A DNA stretch of 64,000 bases from CAZWCX01 sp964632945 (lineage in GTDB: Bacteria > Planctomycetota > MHYJ01 > WSZJ01 > CAZWCX01), in contig CAZWCX010000010.1 in the NCBI GenBank assembly GCA_964632945.1, positions 1 to 64,000 on the forward strand. Direction: 5' to 3'. Below, one piece after another: positions 16,625-24,970 of the stretch; position 1 is the first letter of the stretch, and each line of letters starts with the position of its first letter. A program made the translations under genes and the position numbers. The notes beneath the pieces are model-generated. The model saw nothing but the letters and a program-made list of their open reading frames with translations, made no database searches and had not been told where the DNA came from.

Positions 16625-18517
16625 TCAGCGGTCCCGGAAGGCGTGGAAGAGCATCCACTCCACGCCGAGGGCCAAGAGGGCCCAGAGGGCGAGGCGAACC
16701 CAGGGCGGGTTCACCTCGCCGGACGCGCCGGGGCCGGACGCGGGGGTCGGCGGTCGCGGAGCGACGGCCGTGGCGCGAACATCGATTTCCCCCGGGTCGA
16801 ACAGGCTCACGCCGAAGGCCCCGCGCGCGCCGTCCACTTCGGCCGCGTACCATCCCGGCGCGAGGGTCGTTCGGGGGATCAGGGTGCGTCCGGCCAGGGT
16901 GGCGGGGATCCCGGGCGCGTCCGCGCCCGTCGGCCGAAGCAGGGTCGACCGCGCCACCAGGTCCGAACGGCCCATCCGGATCGGTTCCCCGCACCGGAAG
17001 CCCGGCGGGAACAGCCACGCCTGCTCCCCCGCAAACCACGCAAAGACGTTCTTGAGCAGCAGCGGGTAGGCGACCAGCACGGGCAGGTTGGAGTCTTCGA
17101 GGCGGAACCCGAACCAGACGAAGGAGCGTCCCGCCGACGACCCGAGGACGCCGAGGGCGCCCTCGGTGCCTTCGAGCAGGACCTGGTCGGCCCGCGCGGG
17201 GAGGGCGCGCCGGGAGCGGGCGACCTGAAGGTGCTCCAGCGGGGCGTGGCGCAGGAGGAGGTGGTCGGCCGCCCACCGGGCCACCGTCGGCGTGTCGGCG
17301 ACCGGTCCGGTTCGCAGCGGGGTCGAGCCGCCGCCGCAGCCGAAGAACAGATAGTTGCCGGGGGGCAGATCCCCGGGCGGGTCCACTCCGTCGAAGATGA
17401 CGACGCCGGCGCCGTCGCGCGGCAGTCGATCCGGGCGGAATTCGGCCGGCGATACCGTCCCGCTCCGCTCCGCGTCCAGATGCTCGTGGAGGGCGGCGAG
17501 TGCGGGCGTGAGGAAAGAAGCGCCGCGGTCTCCCGTGACCAGGCGGACCCACGGCCGCGCGAGCGGGGCGAGGGCCAGGCAGGCGCGGTCGTCGAGGGGG
17601 TGCCCGTCCGCGGGGTCGAGGCGCGCCTCGAGGAGGCCGACCTCGTAGGTCGGGACCGGCACGGTGACGGAGGCGGGCTGACCCGGCTCCAGGGCGGCCG
17701 TGCCGCGCGCGAGGACGCGGCCCGACAGGGACACCGTCCAGGTCCGTTCCGCGGGCGCGGGGCCGGCGAGCAGGAACTCGAGATGGAGTTCCGCCTGGGG
17801 ATCGCCCCAGGCGCGGTCCAGGGTGGCGGAGACGATGCCGGCGTTGGCGGCGCTTCCGCCGAACCGGATGAAGTGGCGTCGCGGGTCACGCAGGAACTCC
17901 TCGAGGCCGGCGAGGCCGGCGCCGTCGGAGAGCACGACGACCCGGAAGGTGGTGGCGTCGGGGTGCGGCGCGAGGGCGCGGTCGAGCGCGCGCAGGCGGG
18001 CAGGTCCCGGACGCCAGTCGAGCGCGGCGATGCGGGCGGGAAGGTCGGAGGACGCGGCGGGGAGCGGACCCTGGACGATGGGGTCGGAGCCGGCGCTGAC
18101 GATCGTGACCCAGCTGCCGGCGGGGAGCCGCGCGGCCAGGTCCGCGACGGTCGCGCGGGCGGCCTCGAGTCGGGAGCGGGCGGGGCCCGCGGTTCCTCCG
18201 CCTTCGACCCCGTCCATGGCCAGCATGCTGGGCGACACGTCCACGACGAAGGCCCAATGTTCCGCGGTGGGTCCGCGCGCCGGCTGTCCGGGCGCGGCGG
18301 CCCCCGCGACCAGCAGGCCGAGCAGGGCCAGGTTGGCGAGCAGGAGCAGCCACTCCCGCAGGCGCCGGTGGCCGGGCGGCCGCCCTTCCGGTCCCAGCGC
18401 CTCGCGCCAGATCGCCAGCGAGGGCACCGTCATCGGCCGCGACCGGCCGCGATACAGGAAGGCGAAGGCGATCGGGAGGGCGAGGAGAAGAGCCCACAGG
18501 GCTTCCGGGTGCATCAT
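16625..18517 (-). CDS. BatA/VWA-type membrane protein
   Basis: A 630-aa inner-membrane protein. The N-terminus has two hydrophobic segments (about 6-22 and 58-78) with the BatA-type start HPEALWALLLALP and RPMTVPSLAIW between them. Residues about 88-260 are a von Willebrand A domain with the metal site FVVDVSPSMLA and a late VVVLSDGAG; the middle region is mixed beta, and the C-terminus has a final transmembrane helix (VRLALWALLALGVEWMLFHAF). Bat proteins act with MoxR ATPases and DUF58 proteins. The DUF58 gene is immediately upstream (9-base gap), giving the canonical order minus the MoxR gene. Confidence 0.85.
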   Translation of the reverse strand: MMHPEALWALLLALPIAFAFLYRGRSRPMTVPSLAIWREALGPEGRPPGHRRLREWLLLLANLALLGLLVAGAAAPGQPARGPTAEHWAFVVDVSPSMLAMDGVEGGGTAGPARSRLEAARATVADLAARLPAGSWVTIVSAGSDPIVQGPLPAASSDLPARIAALDWRPGPARLRALDRALAPHPDATTFRVVVLSDGAGLAGLEEFLRDPRRHFIRFGGSAANAGIVSATLDRAWGDPQAELHLEFLLAGPAPAERTWTVSLSGRVLARGTAALEPGQPASVTVPVPTYEVGLLEARLDPADGHPLDDRACLALAPLARPWVRLVTGDRGASFLTPALAALHEHLDAERSGTVSPAEFRPDRLPRDGAGVVIFDGVDPPGDLPPGNYLFFGCGGGSTPLRTGPVADTPTVARWAADHLLLRHAPLEHLQVARSRRALPARADQVLLEGTEGALGVLGSSAGRSFVWFGFRLEDSNLPVLVAYPLLLKNVFAWFAGEQAWLFPPGFRCGEPIRMGRSDLVARSTLLRPTGADAPGIPATLAGRTLIPRTTLAPGWYAAEVDGARGAFGVSLFDPGEIDVRATAVAPRPPTPASGPGASGEVNPPWVRLALWALLALGVEWMLFHAFRDR

Positions 18518-18526
18518 CGTCTGGCC

Positions 18527-19441
18527 CTACCGACTCCCCTTCGCGCGGATGAGTCCGCCCGATCGGAGCAACTCCACCACCGCCCGTTCCAGCGAGGTCG
18601 TGCTGAGCAGGCGGGCATACCCGACTTCGCTCTTCAGGCAGAAGCGTTCCACGCGCTCCAGGTGCCGGGTCATCGCCTGACCGTAGCGGGCGAGGAGCGC
18701 GGCGTCCACGGTGAGGGTTTCGCGATCCCCGCTCTCGGCGTCATGGAAGGCGATTCGCCCCTGCGCCTCCGGATTCACCTCCAGCGGATCGACCACGTGG
18801 ATCGCGAACGGGCGAAGGTGGCGCGAGCGCAGGTGCAGGAGGGCGCGTTCGAGGCCTTCGCGGTCGTAGAAGTCCGAAATCACCACGGCGATCGTGCGGC
18901 CGCGAAACTCCGGCAGGGCGCCCGCGAACGCCTGCACGAGGGAGGTTTCCCCGCCTGCCGAAGTCCCCTGCAGGGCGCGCAGGAGATCGAAGATGCGGCG
19001 CTTGCCGCGCATCTTGACCTGCAGCGGCGCGAGGGTGCGATCGAATGCCACCACGCTGGCGGCGTCGTAGTGCGAAAGCCCGATGTAGGCCAGGACCGCA
19101 GCGAGCCGGCGCGCGAAGTCGAACTTGCAGGCGCGACCGTAGTCCATCGAGCGACTGCGGTCGAGCAGCAGGAGCAGGTGGACGTTCTCCTCCGCCACGT
19201 ACTCCTTCACGAACAGATTCCCGGAGCGCGCGTAGACGTTCCAATCGACGTAGCGCAGGTCATCGCCGGGGGCGTAGGCGCGGTGGTCGGAGAACTCGAT
19301 GGTGCCGCCCCGCCGCAGGGCGCGATGCTCCGCGCGTTCCTGTCCGGCCAGGACCTGGCGCGCCACCAGGCTCAGGTACTCCAGCGTGCGGACGAATTCC
19401 GGTCCGAACGGGTCCGTCCCGTCCGGCGCGGGCTGTCCCAT
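18527..19441 (-). CDS. DUF58-domain protein (VWA-like, MoxR partner)
   Basis: A 304-aa cytoplasmic protein with the DUF58 hallmark YAPGDDLRYVDWNVYARSG followed by LFVKEY, then the degenerate VWA site LLLLDRSRSMDYG and VVISDFYDREG. These proteins accompany MoxR AAA ATPases and VWA membrane proteins in metal-insertion or stress pathways; the precise biochemistry is unknown. I choose the start at 19441 (MGQPAPDG): GGGAGG lies eight bases upstream, whereas the ATG at 19462 falls inside the strong hairpin at 19459-19495. Confidence 0.85.
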   Translation of the reverse strand: MGQPAPDGTDPFGPEFVRTLEYLSLVARQVLAGQERAEHRALRRGGTIEFSDHRAYAPGDDLRYVDWNVYARSGNLFVKEYVAEENVHLLLLLDRSRSMDYGRACKFDFARRLAAVLAYIGLSHYDAASVVAFDRTLAPLQVKMRGKRRIFDLLRALQGTSAGGETSLVQAFAGALPEFRGRTIAVVISDFYDREGLERALLHLRSRHLRPFAIHVVDPLEVNPEAQGRIAFHDAESGDRETLTVDAALLARYGQAMTRHLERVERFCLKSEVGYARLLSTTSLERAVVELLRSGGLIRAKGSR

Positions 19442-19458
19442 GGGGAGCCTCCCAAACA

Positions 19459-19495
19459 CCAAGGCACGGAGCGGGGAGTCCGCTCCGTGCCTTGG
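19459..19495 (-). terminator. Perfect 16-bp hairpin between the STAS and DUF58 genes
   Basis: Arms 19459-19474 and 19480-19495 are perfect inverted copies with loop GGAGT. In the transcribed direction it is followed by TGTTTGGG. It lies 42 bases after the STAS gene stop, with the DUF58 ribosome binding site just beyond, so it probably acts as a terminator or attenuator that separates the partner-switch genes from the DUF58/BatA pair. Confidence 0.65.
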
Positions 19496-19537
19496 CGCCG
19501 CGCGGGGGTCCGCCGCCCGGGGCGGCGAACGCGCGGA

Positions 19538-19885
19538 TCATTCGAACATCCGGACCGCGGCCTCCATCGTGTCCGCGAAGGAGAAGATCTGGGACAGTCC
19601 CAGCAGGTCGAAGACCTCCTTCACGTTCGTCGACGGTCGCATGAGGATGATGTTGCCGCTGTTCTCCTGCGCGCGGCTGATCGCGCCGATGAAGACGCCC
19701 GCGCCGGCGCTGCTGATGTAGTCGAGCTTGGACAGATCCACAACCAGCCGGAACGTTCCCGACTCGAACAGGTTGTCGATCAACCGTTCCATTTCTTCGA
19801 AGGTGTGGGCATCAAGGAAGCCGCTCACCTGGATGTAGTGGATCCCGTTCTGGAGCTTCTGGGTGTGGATTGAAAACTCCGGCAT
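19538..19885 (-). CDS. STAS-domain anti-sigma-factor antagonist (SpoIIAA/RsbV type)
   Basis: A 115-aa single STAS domain: IHYIQVSGFLDAHTF, LVVDLSKLDYISSAGAG with the serine of the Ser-Ser-Ala that the partner kinase phosphorylates, then IILMRPSTNVKEVFDLLG. When unphosphorylated, such proteins bind the RsbW-like kinase and free its sigma factor. AAGGAG lies 10 bases upstream of the start. It is the third component of the cascade read from the PP2C phosphatase (20424-22328) and the kinase (19937-20371). Confidence 0.93.
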   Translation of the reverse strand: MPEFSIHTQKLQNGIHYIQVSGFLDAHTFEEMERLIDNLFESGTFRLVVDLSKLDYISSAGAGVFIGAISRAQENSGNIILMRPSTNVKEVFDLLGLSQIFSFADTMEAAVRMFE

Positions 19886-19936
19886 GTGCCACCACTCCTT
19901 CTATGGAACGGCCCGCGGGTCGCGCGGGACCGGCGC

Positions 19937-20371
19937 TCACTTCTTGGTGACGTACTTGACCAGGATGAGTTCGTTCTGGACGCCCTCTTTGAAGATGTAC
20001 TTCACTTCGTCCATGATCTGCCGCATCAGGAACACGCCCAGCCCCTTCTTCCGGCCTTGCCGGACGTGGTCAAGGATGTCGACCGGCTTGATGGCGCTCG
20101 GATCGAACTGGCGACCCTGGTCCCGGATGATGACGGTGAAGCGCTCGGAGTCGAACGAGATTTCCATCTCGATCGTCCCCTCGACGTGCTCTTCGTACCC
20201 GTGTTCGATGATGTTCGAGACCGCTTCGTCGATGGCGAGGATGATCTTGTTCTCGACCTCCGGTGCGAGCGGGCTCGACCGGATCATTCTCGACGTGAAC
20301 TCCCGAACGAGGCCGCAGAAGCGCGTGTCGTTCGAGATCACCAGTCGGTCTCGGGTGACGCCCTCGGACAT
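19937..20371 (-). CDS. RsbW-type anti-sigma factor/serine kinase
   Basis: A 144-aa GHKL ATPase: N box ILAIDEAVSNIIEHGY, G1 box VIIRDQGRQFDPSAI and G2 box GLGVFLMRQIMDEV. Such proteins phosphorylate the STAS antagonist and sequester a sigma factor. I prefer the start at 20371 (MSEGVTRDRLV), with GGAG eight bases upstream; an ATG at 20419, five bases after the phosphatase stop, would add 16 residues. No sigma factor is encoded in this window, so the target is elsewhere or is not a sigma factor. Confidence 0.92.
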   Translation of the reverse strand: MSEGVTRDRLVISNDTRFCGLVREFTSRMIRSSPLAPEVENKIILAIDEAVSNIIEHGYEEHVEGTIEMEISFDSERFTVIIRDQGRQFDPSAIKPVDILDHVRQGRKKGLGVFLMRQIMDEVKYIFKEGVQNELILVKYVTKK

Positions 20372-20423
20372 TCCTCTTTCTCCAGCCGATTGGGGGTCGG
20401 GAGACGGCGGCGAAGTCATGCGC

Positions 20424-22328
20424 TCAGGCCGGCAGCAACCGCACGGTCACGAGCGTAATGTCGTCGTGCTGCGGTCCGTTCGATTGATGCTTGTCGAGCG
20501 CATCCACCACCGAGGTGATGAACTCGTTGGAGGTCTTCGGCGCCAGGGTCTTGTTCATGTCGTAGAACTTGTCGTCGCCGAATTCCTCGTTGGCCGGGCT
20601 CATCGACTCGACCACGCCGTCCGTGTACGAACAAATCCGGTCCCCCGGGAACAGTTGCACGCGTTGCTCCTTGATCGTGCGCTCGAAAATCGGCCCCTTG
20701 TCGAACCCGAGGGCGATCCCGTTGGGATTGACCAGCTCGAAGTTCTTCGTGGAGGCGCGCACGATGATCAGCGGGTTATGCCCCGCGCTCGACACCAGGA
20801 GCGTGCGGTTGCGCACGTTCAGGATCATGTACATGGCGGTTACGAACATGCCGCGGCGGATGTCGCGCGCAAGGATGCGGTTGGTCTTGACCAGGGTGTC
20901 GGCCGTGGACAGGTTGCGTTCGGCTTCCATGCGCAGGAGGCTGCGGGCCATGGTCATGACCATCGAGCCCGGGATTCCCTTTCCGGAAACGTCGGCAACG
21001 ACGATTCCGAGGTTCTCCTGGTCGATCTGAACGAAGTCGTAGTAGTCGCCGCCGACCTCCTTCGAGGGGCGGTAGAACGCGCCGATGTCGAATCCCGGAA
21101 ATCGCGGGATGCGCTTGGGCAACAGGTTCGATTGGATCTCGGTGGCGATGTTGAGCTCGTGCTCGAGCGCCTTGGTTTCCAGTTCGGCCTTGTGGGCCGC
21201 TTTCAGGCTCCCGGTCATGGCATTGAAGGCCCGCGCCAGCAGTCCGATCTCGTCGCCGGAGTGGGCGTGCGTCTTGTGGTCGAGGTCGCCCTGCGAGACC
21301 GCATGGATGTCGCGCAAGAGGATCTTCACGGGGCGCACGATCGTCGAGGCCATGAAGAAGCCGATCCCCGCCCCGACGGCCAGGGCGATCACGAACGGGA
21401 TGACGAACGCGTTGGACAGCCGGCTTTGCACCTGTTCGATGCGTTCCGCCGACAGGATGAGCAGGACCTCCCCGCTCACGTTGCCCTCGTTGCTGCGGAT
21501 CGGGTAGCGGAACGAGCGCGCGAGCGAGGAACGGCTGCCCAGGCTGTACCGTCCTTCGGTGATCTCGGGCTTGCCGTCGCCTTCGCGCTGGATCGTGTGG
21601 GTGCCCGACAGCGAGATCTGTCCTCCGCCGCCGTGCGAGGAGATGGCCTGGAAGCCCTGCTTGCTGGCGTCGAAGAGGACGAGATCGAGGACCGCCGGCA
21701 CCGCCACCTGGGTCTTTTCCGCCAGATCCTTGTTGCCGAGTCGTTGAAACGGGTTCGGCAGGCTGACCAGCGTCTTCACGACCTCGGTGGCCTTGTTCGC
21801 CTCCTCCTGCAGTTCCGTGAGCGCCTTGTCGAGCTTATCCTTGGCCTCCTTGGGGAGCTCGACGTCCTTCACCTTGGTGAGCTTCTGGCGAATCGCCGCG
21901 AGCGTGTCGTTGATCGGCTTGATGCTGGTGCGCTCGACGATTTCCTTCCACGCGGAAACGTCGATGGCGGCGAGCACCTTGACCATGCGGATGCCCGCCT
22001 CGTTGATTTCCTCGTCGACCTCCTTCGCCGCGCCCTTGAAGGCGGCGACGGTCAGCGTGGCCGACGCGATCACGACGGCCAGAACGGTGGCCAGCGCGAC
22101 CTTCACGGCCAGAGACATGCCCGAGAGGCGGTAGCTCACTTCGGCGGGCGGCGCCTCCGCCGGGCGGCGTCCGGACGCGCGCTCTTCGCCCTGACCCTCC
22201 GACTCCTGCTCTTCGACCTCTTCCCGGTTCACCACCCGGGAGGAGCCGCGGGGGCGTCCGGCGGGAGGCTTGGCCGGACCCTTGGGGGCGATGATGCTGC
22301 TCTTGCCCTTGCGTGGCGGTCTGTCCAT
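20424..22328 (-). CDS. Membrane-bound PP2C (RsbU/SpoIIE-type) phosphatase with HAMP domain
   Basis: A 634-aa receptor phosphatase: a long, charged Pro/Arg/Glu-rich cytoplasmic N-terminus (1-73), transmembrane helix 1 (about 74-95), an extracytoplasmic sensor region (about 96-315), helix 2 (VIPFVIALAVGAGIGFFMA), a HAMP linker (IVRPVKILLRDIHAVSQGD) and the PP2C domain (about 400-632). Metal-binding acids are in GGDYYDF, VVADVSGKG, SYTDGVVES and QHDDITLV. It should dephosphorylate the STAS antagonist in response to an external signal, starting partner switching. The start is ATG with no strong ribosome binding site, 68 bases after the diguanylate cyclase gene. Confidence 0.93.
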   Translation of the reverse strand: MDRPPRKGKSSIIAPKGPAKPPAGRPRGSSRVVNREEVEEQESEGQGEERASGRRPAEAPPAEVSYRLSGMSLAVKVALATVLAVVIASATLTVAAFKGAAKEVDEEINEAGIRMVKVLAAIDVSAWKEIVERTSIKPINDTLAAIRQKLTKVKDVELPKEAKDKLDKALTELQEEANKATEVVKTLVSLPNPFQRLGNKDLAEKTQVAVPAVLDLVLFDASKQGFQAISSHGGGGQISLSGTHTIQREGDGKPEITEGRYSLGSRSSLARSFRYPIRSNEGNVSGEVLLILSAERIEQVQSRLSNAFVIPFVIALAVGAGIGFFMASTIVRPVKILLRDIHAVSQGDLDHKTHAHSGDEIGLLARAFNAMTGSLKAAHKAELETKALEHELNIATEIQSNLLPKRIPRFPGFDIGAFYRPSKEVGGDYYDFVQIDQENLGIVVADVSGKGIPGSMVMTMARSLLRMEAERNLSTADTLVKTNRILARDIRRGMFVTAMYMILNVRNRTLLVSSAGHNPLIIVRASTKNFELVNPNGIALGFDKGPIFERTIKEQRVQLFPGDRICSYTDGVVESMSPANEEFGDDKFYDMNKTLAPKTSNEFITSVVDALDKHQSNGPQHDDITLVTVRLLPA

Positions 22329-22396
22329 GGGAACCCCGGAACTTGTTCCTCATCGGGTCGCGTCCGCGACGGCGTCGCAGTACGCGGGCCTCACCT

Positions 22397-23578
22397 TCAG
22401 GCCTGAACCACGCGATTGCGCCCGGCTTCTTTCGCCCGGTACAGCGCCCGATCGGCCGCCGCCACCAGGGAGCGCGTGTCCCGCGCATCCCCCGGGTAGG
22501 CCGCGACCCCGAAGCTCGCCGATACCGAGATCGGTCCCTTGGGGGTATCGATCGTCAGGGACCCGATCTTCTTCCGCAGCCGCTCCGCGAGGTTATACCC
22601 CTCCTCCTTCTTCGTCTCCGGCGCGACCAGGGCGAATTCCTCGCCGCCGTAGCGCGCGATCACGTCGCTCTTCCGGATCCCGTCCTTCAGCGCGGCCGCA
22701 ATCGCCCGCAGCGCCGCATCCCCGACCGGATGCCCATAGTTGTCGTTGATCTTCTTGAAATGGTCGATGTCCGCCAGAATCAGCGAGACCACCCGAATCT
22801 CATCCCCCGGTTGCTGGCGCGTATACCGGTCCGCCCGCGCCACCTCCATGACCAGATGCATGTCGAAATGCCCGCGGCTGTAGACCTGCGTCAGCGCGTC
22901 CACGATCGATCGGCGGTGCAGCTGGGCATTGTGAAACGAGATCGCGATCATGTCGGCGAGGAGCCCCATGAAGTTGAGCTCACTCTCCGAATAGGGCAGC
23001 TTCACGATCCGGCGCCCAAGCGCCAGCAGCCCCTTGAGATCGACCCCGGCCTGATCATCCCGCCGGATCAACGGAACGCACAGCTCGACCTCATTGGCCC
23101 GGAGAAACTCGATTTCCGGGAAGTCCCACTCCTTTGCGTCCAACTGCCGGAGAAAGAACGGTCGCGCGGTTTGACAGACGCGCTGACCGAACGAGCCCTT
23201 GGCGTCGAACTCGAATCCGGGTTGTCCCGGGCGGGGCGGGTTGAGAACGATTCGGGAGCTCTCGAGCTCCGACTGACGCAGCAGGAACACCTTGCTGACA
23301 GCGAATTTCCCGCGCGTGGTGCTGACGATGTAGCCGATATAACTCTCCATCCCGTGAGAGTCAAGGGATTTGGCGTTGATCTGGTTGGCGATCTCCATCA
23401 CCGTGGTGAAATCCAGTTCCTGCTTCTTGATCGAACGCGTCAGGCCTTCCCGATCCTTGCGAAACGCCCCGATCCAAGCGAGCAGACCGTCCAACTCTTC
23501 GTCCCACTTGCCGTTGCAGCGCGCCTCGAGGATTCGGCGCACTTCGTCGGTGGTGTACTCGCGGATCGTCTCGCCCAT
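22397..23578 (-). CDS. Diguanylate cyclase (GAF-like plus GGDEF)
   Basis: A 393-aa cytoplasmic protein. Residues about 50-215 form a GAF-like sensor (YIGYIVSTTRGKFAVSK, ELCVPLIRRDD). The GGDEF domain (about 225-393) is complete: SIVDALTQVYSRGHFD, ADIDHFKKINDNYGHPVGD and the active site RYGGEEFALV, so it should make cyclic di-GMP from two GTP. The inhibitory RxxD, usually five residues before the active site, seems to be KSDV-like and uncertain. I choose the ATG at 23578 (MGETIREY). It probably leads the operon with the phosphatase and kinase genes, coupling second-messenger synthesis to partner switching. Confidence 0.9.
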   Translation of the reverse strand: MGETIREYTTDEVRRILEARCNGKWDEELDGLLAWIGAFRKDREGLTRSIKKQELDFTTVMEIANQINAKSLDSHGMESYIGYIVSTTRGKFAVSKVFLLRQSELESSRIVLNPPRPGQPGFEFDAKGSFGQRVCQTARPFFLRQLDAKEWDFPEIEFLRANEVELCVPLIRRDDQAGVDLKGLLALGRRIVKLPYSESELNFMGLLADMIAISFHNAQLHRRSIVDALTQVYSRGHFDMHLVMEVARADRYTRQQPGDEIRVVSLILADIDHFKKINDNYGHPVGDAALRAIAAALKDGIRKSDVIARYGGEEFALVAPETKKEEGYNLAERLRKKIGSLTIDTPKGPISVSASFGVAAYPGDARDTRSLVAAADRALYRAKEAGRNRVVQA

Positions 23579-23671
23579 CGGTCGGCTCCCGCTCGTGCGC
23601 GGCACGGAATCGGCGACTCCCCCGCGTCCCGCCGCTCCCGGCCGGGCGCGTGTCGCCGGCGCGCCTCCGAA

Positions 23672-24148
23672 TCAAATCCAAACGAGGCAGATCAGGCGGA
23701 CCACCAGGCCCGCCAGGAGGCCGGCCGCCAGATCGTCGATCACGATCCCCCAGCCCCGAGGAAGTTGTTGCAAACGATTCACCGGAAAAGGTTTCAGGAT
23801 GTCGGCCAGACGAAAGAGCCCGAAACACAGGCCCAACGTCAGCCACCCGTGCCGATCTCCGCACAGCGCGGCCGCCGCGAAGTAGCCGGCGACCTCGTCG
23901 AGAACGAACTCCTGAGGGTCCTTGCGACCGAAGTGGCGCTCGGCCCACCCGCCCAGGGCGATCCCGAGTCCCGCCGTTCCGATGGCCAGCAGGGTACGTA
24001 CCCCGGTGGTGCTTCCGCTGTTCACCAGGAGACTCGCGTCGAGCAAGGCCGCCGCCAGCGTGCCCGCGGTGCCCGGCGCCCGCGGCACCAGACCGGCGTA
24101 GCCGACCGTGACGAGGCACCGCGCGATCCGGTCTGCGACCGACACCAC
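23672..24148 (-). CDS. pgpA: Phosphatidylglycerophosphatase A
   Basis: A 158-aa membrane enzyme that dephosphorylates phosphatidylglycerol phosphate. The family pattern is clear: RAPGTAGTLAAAL, the acidic DPQEFVLDEVAGY, FGLFRLADILKPFPVNRL and GWGIVIDDLAAGLLAGLV. The start is a GTG four bases after pgsA's stop, so it is co-translated with the enzyme of the preceding step. Confidence 0.93.
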   Translation of the reverse strand: MVSVADRIARCLVTVGYAGLVPRAPGTAGTLAAALLDASLLVNSGSTTGVRTLLAIGTAGLGIALGGWAERHFGRKDPQEFVLDEVAGYFAAAALCGDRHGWLTLGLCFGLFRLADILKPFPVNRLQQLPRGWGIVIDDLAAGLLAGLVVRLICLVWI

Positions 24149-24151
24149 CCC

Positions 24152-24760
24152 CTACCCCTTTGCGGTCGCCGTGGCCGCAGCCAACAGGGCGGTCCGCCCT
24201 TCGATGACATACACGACCCCCGACGCCACCGTCGAGAGTACCGTGAGGTAGAACAGGGCGATCAGCATGCTCTCCGCCCACGCCATTCCGCGGAGATGCC
24301 CGAGGAACAGGAGCGCGCAGCCGATGCAGATGCACTGGAGCACCATCTTCTGTTTGCCCCAGAAGGTTGCGCCGAACGCGACTCCCTTTGACTCGATCAG
24401 GCCGCGGAGGCTGTTCACCAGGAACTCGCGGGCGATGATGACGAGGACCATCCAGGGGGGCATGAGGCGCGCGAGGTCTTCCTGGCCGAGGAAGAGGACG
24501 AAGGCCCCGCAGACGACGATCTTGTCCACGAATGGGTCGGTCACCCGGCCAAAATCCGTGACTATGTTGTACTTGCGCGCGATGTACCCGTCCACCCAGT
24601 CCGTGGCGGCGGCCGTGACGAACAGGGCGAGCGCGAGATCGATGCCCCAGGGGTAGATCTCGCGTTGCCTCGCCTGGGGGATGGCGAAGACCTCGAAGAT
24701 GATGAAATAGAGCACGGCGATGAAGAATCGGCTGACCGTGATCTTGTTCGCCAGGTTCAT
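24152..24760 (-). CDS. pgsA: CDP-diacylglycerol--glycerol-3-phosphate 3-phosphatidyltransferase
   Basis: A 202-aa polytopic membrane enzyme starting MNLANKITVSRFFIAVLYF. The CDP-alcohol phosphotransferase motif DWVDGYIARKYNIVTDFG plus GRVTDPFVDKI provides all the metal-binding aspartates. It makes phosphatidylglycerol phosphate, which PgpA then dephosphorylates. The ATG at 24760 is chosen because the reading frame further upstream runs into the promoter at 24810-24838. Confidence 0.95.
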   Translation of the reverse strand: MNLANKITVSRFFIAVLYFIIFEVFAIPQARQREIYPWGIDLALALFVTAAATDWVDGYIARKYNIVTDFGRVTDPFVDKIVVCGAFVLFLGQEDLARLMPPWMVLVIIAREFLVNSLRGLIESKGVAFGATFWGKQKMVLQCICIGCALLFLGHLRGMAWAESMLIALFYLTVLSTVASGVVYVIEGRTALLAAATATAKG

Positions 24761-24809
24761 TCGGCCGTCCCGTCCACGACGCCGGTGTGGATGAAGGGGA
24801 TCGTCCCTA

Positions 24810-24838
24810 CATATAGCACGGGCCTTGGGAAGGGTCAA
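24810..24838 (-). promoter_or_regulatory. Promoter for pgsA-pgpA
   Basis: TTGACC (24838-24833) and TATATG (24815-24810) are 17 bases apart, 50 bases upstream of the pgsA start. It has a clean sigma-70 form. Confidence 0.78.
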
Positions 24839-24970
24839 TCACGGTTTGGGGCTGGAGCGACGCGGTGGCGGGGGCGCCGGGTCGGGCGGGTGCCGGCGCA
24901 CGCACGGAGCCGGGAGGGACGGAGGACGCGGGCGGAGGCGAAGGTCAGGGATCTCGTGCGCGCGGTCGAA

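Noticed and set aside
16565..19873. 1102-aa open frame on the plus strand
   Set aside because: It lies antisense to the BatA-like, DUF58 and STAS genes, which have clear motifs; high GC makes stops rare in this frame.
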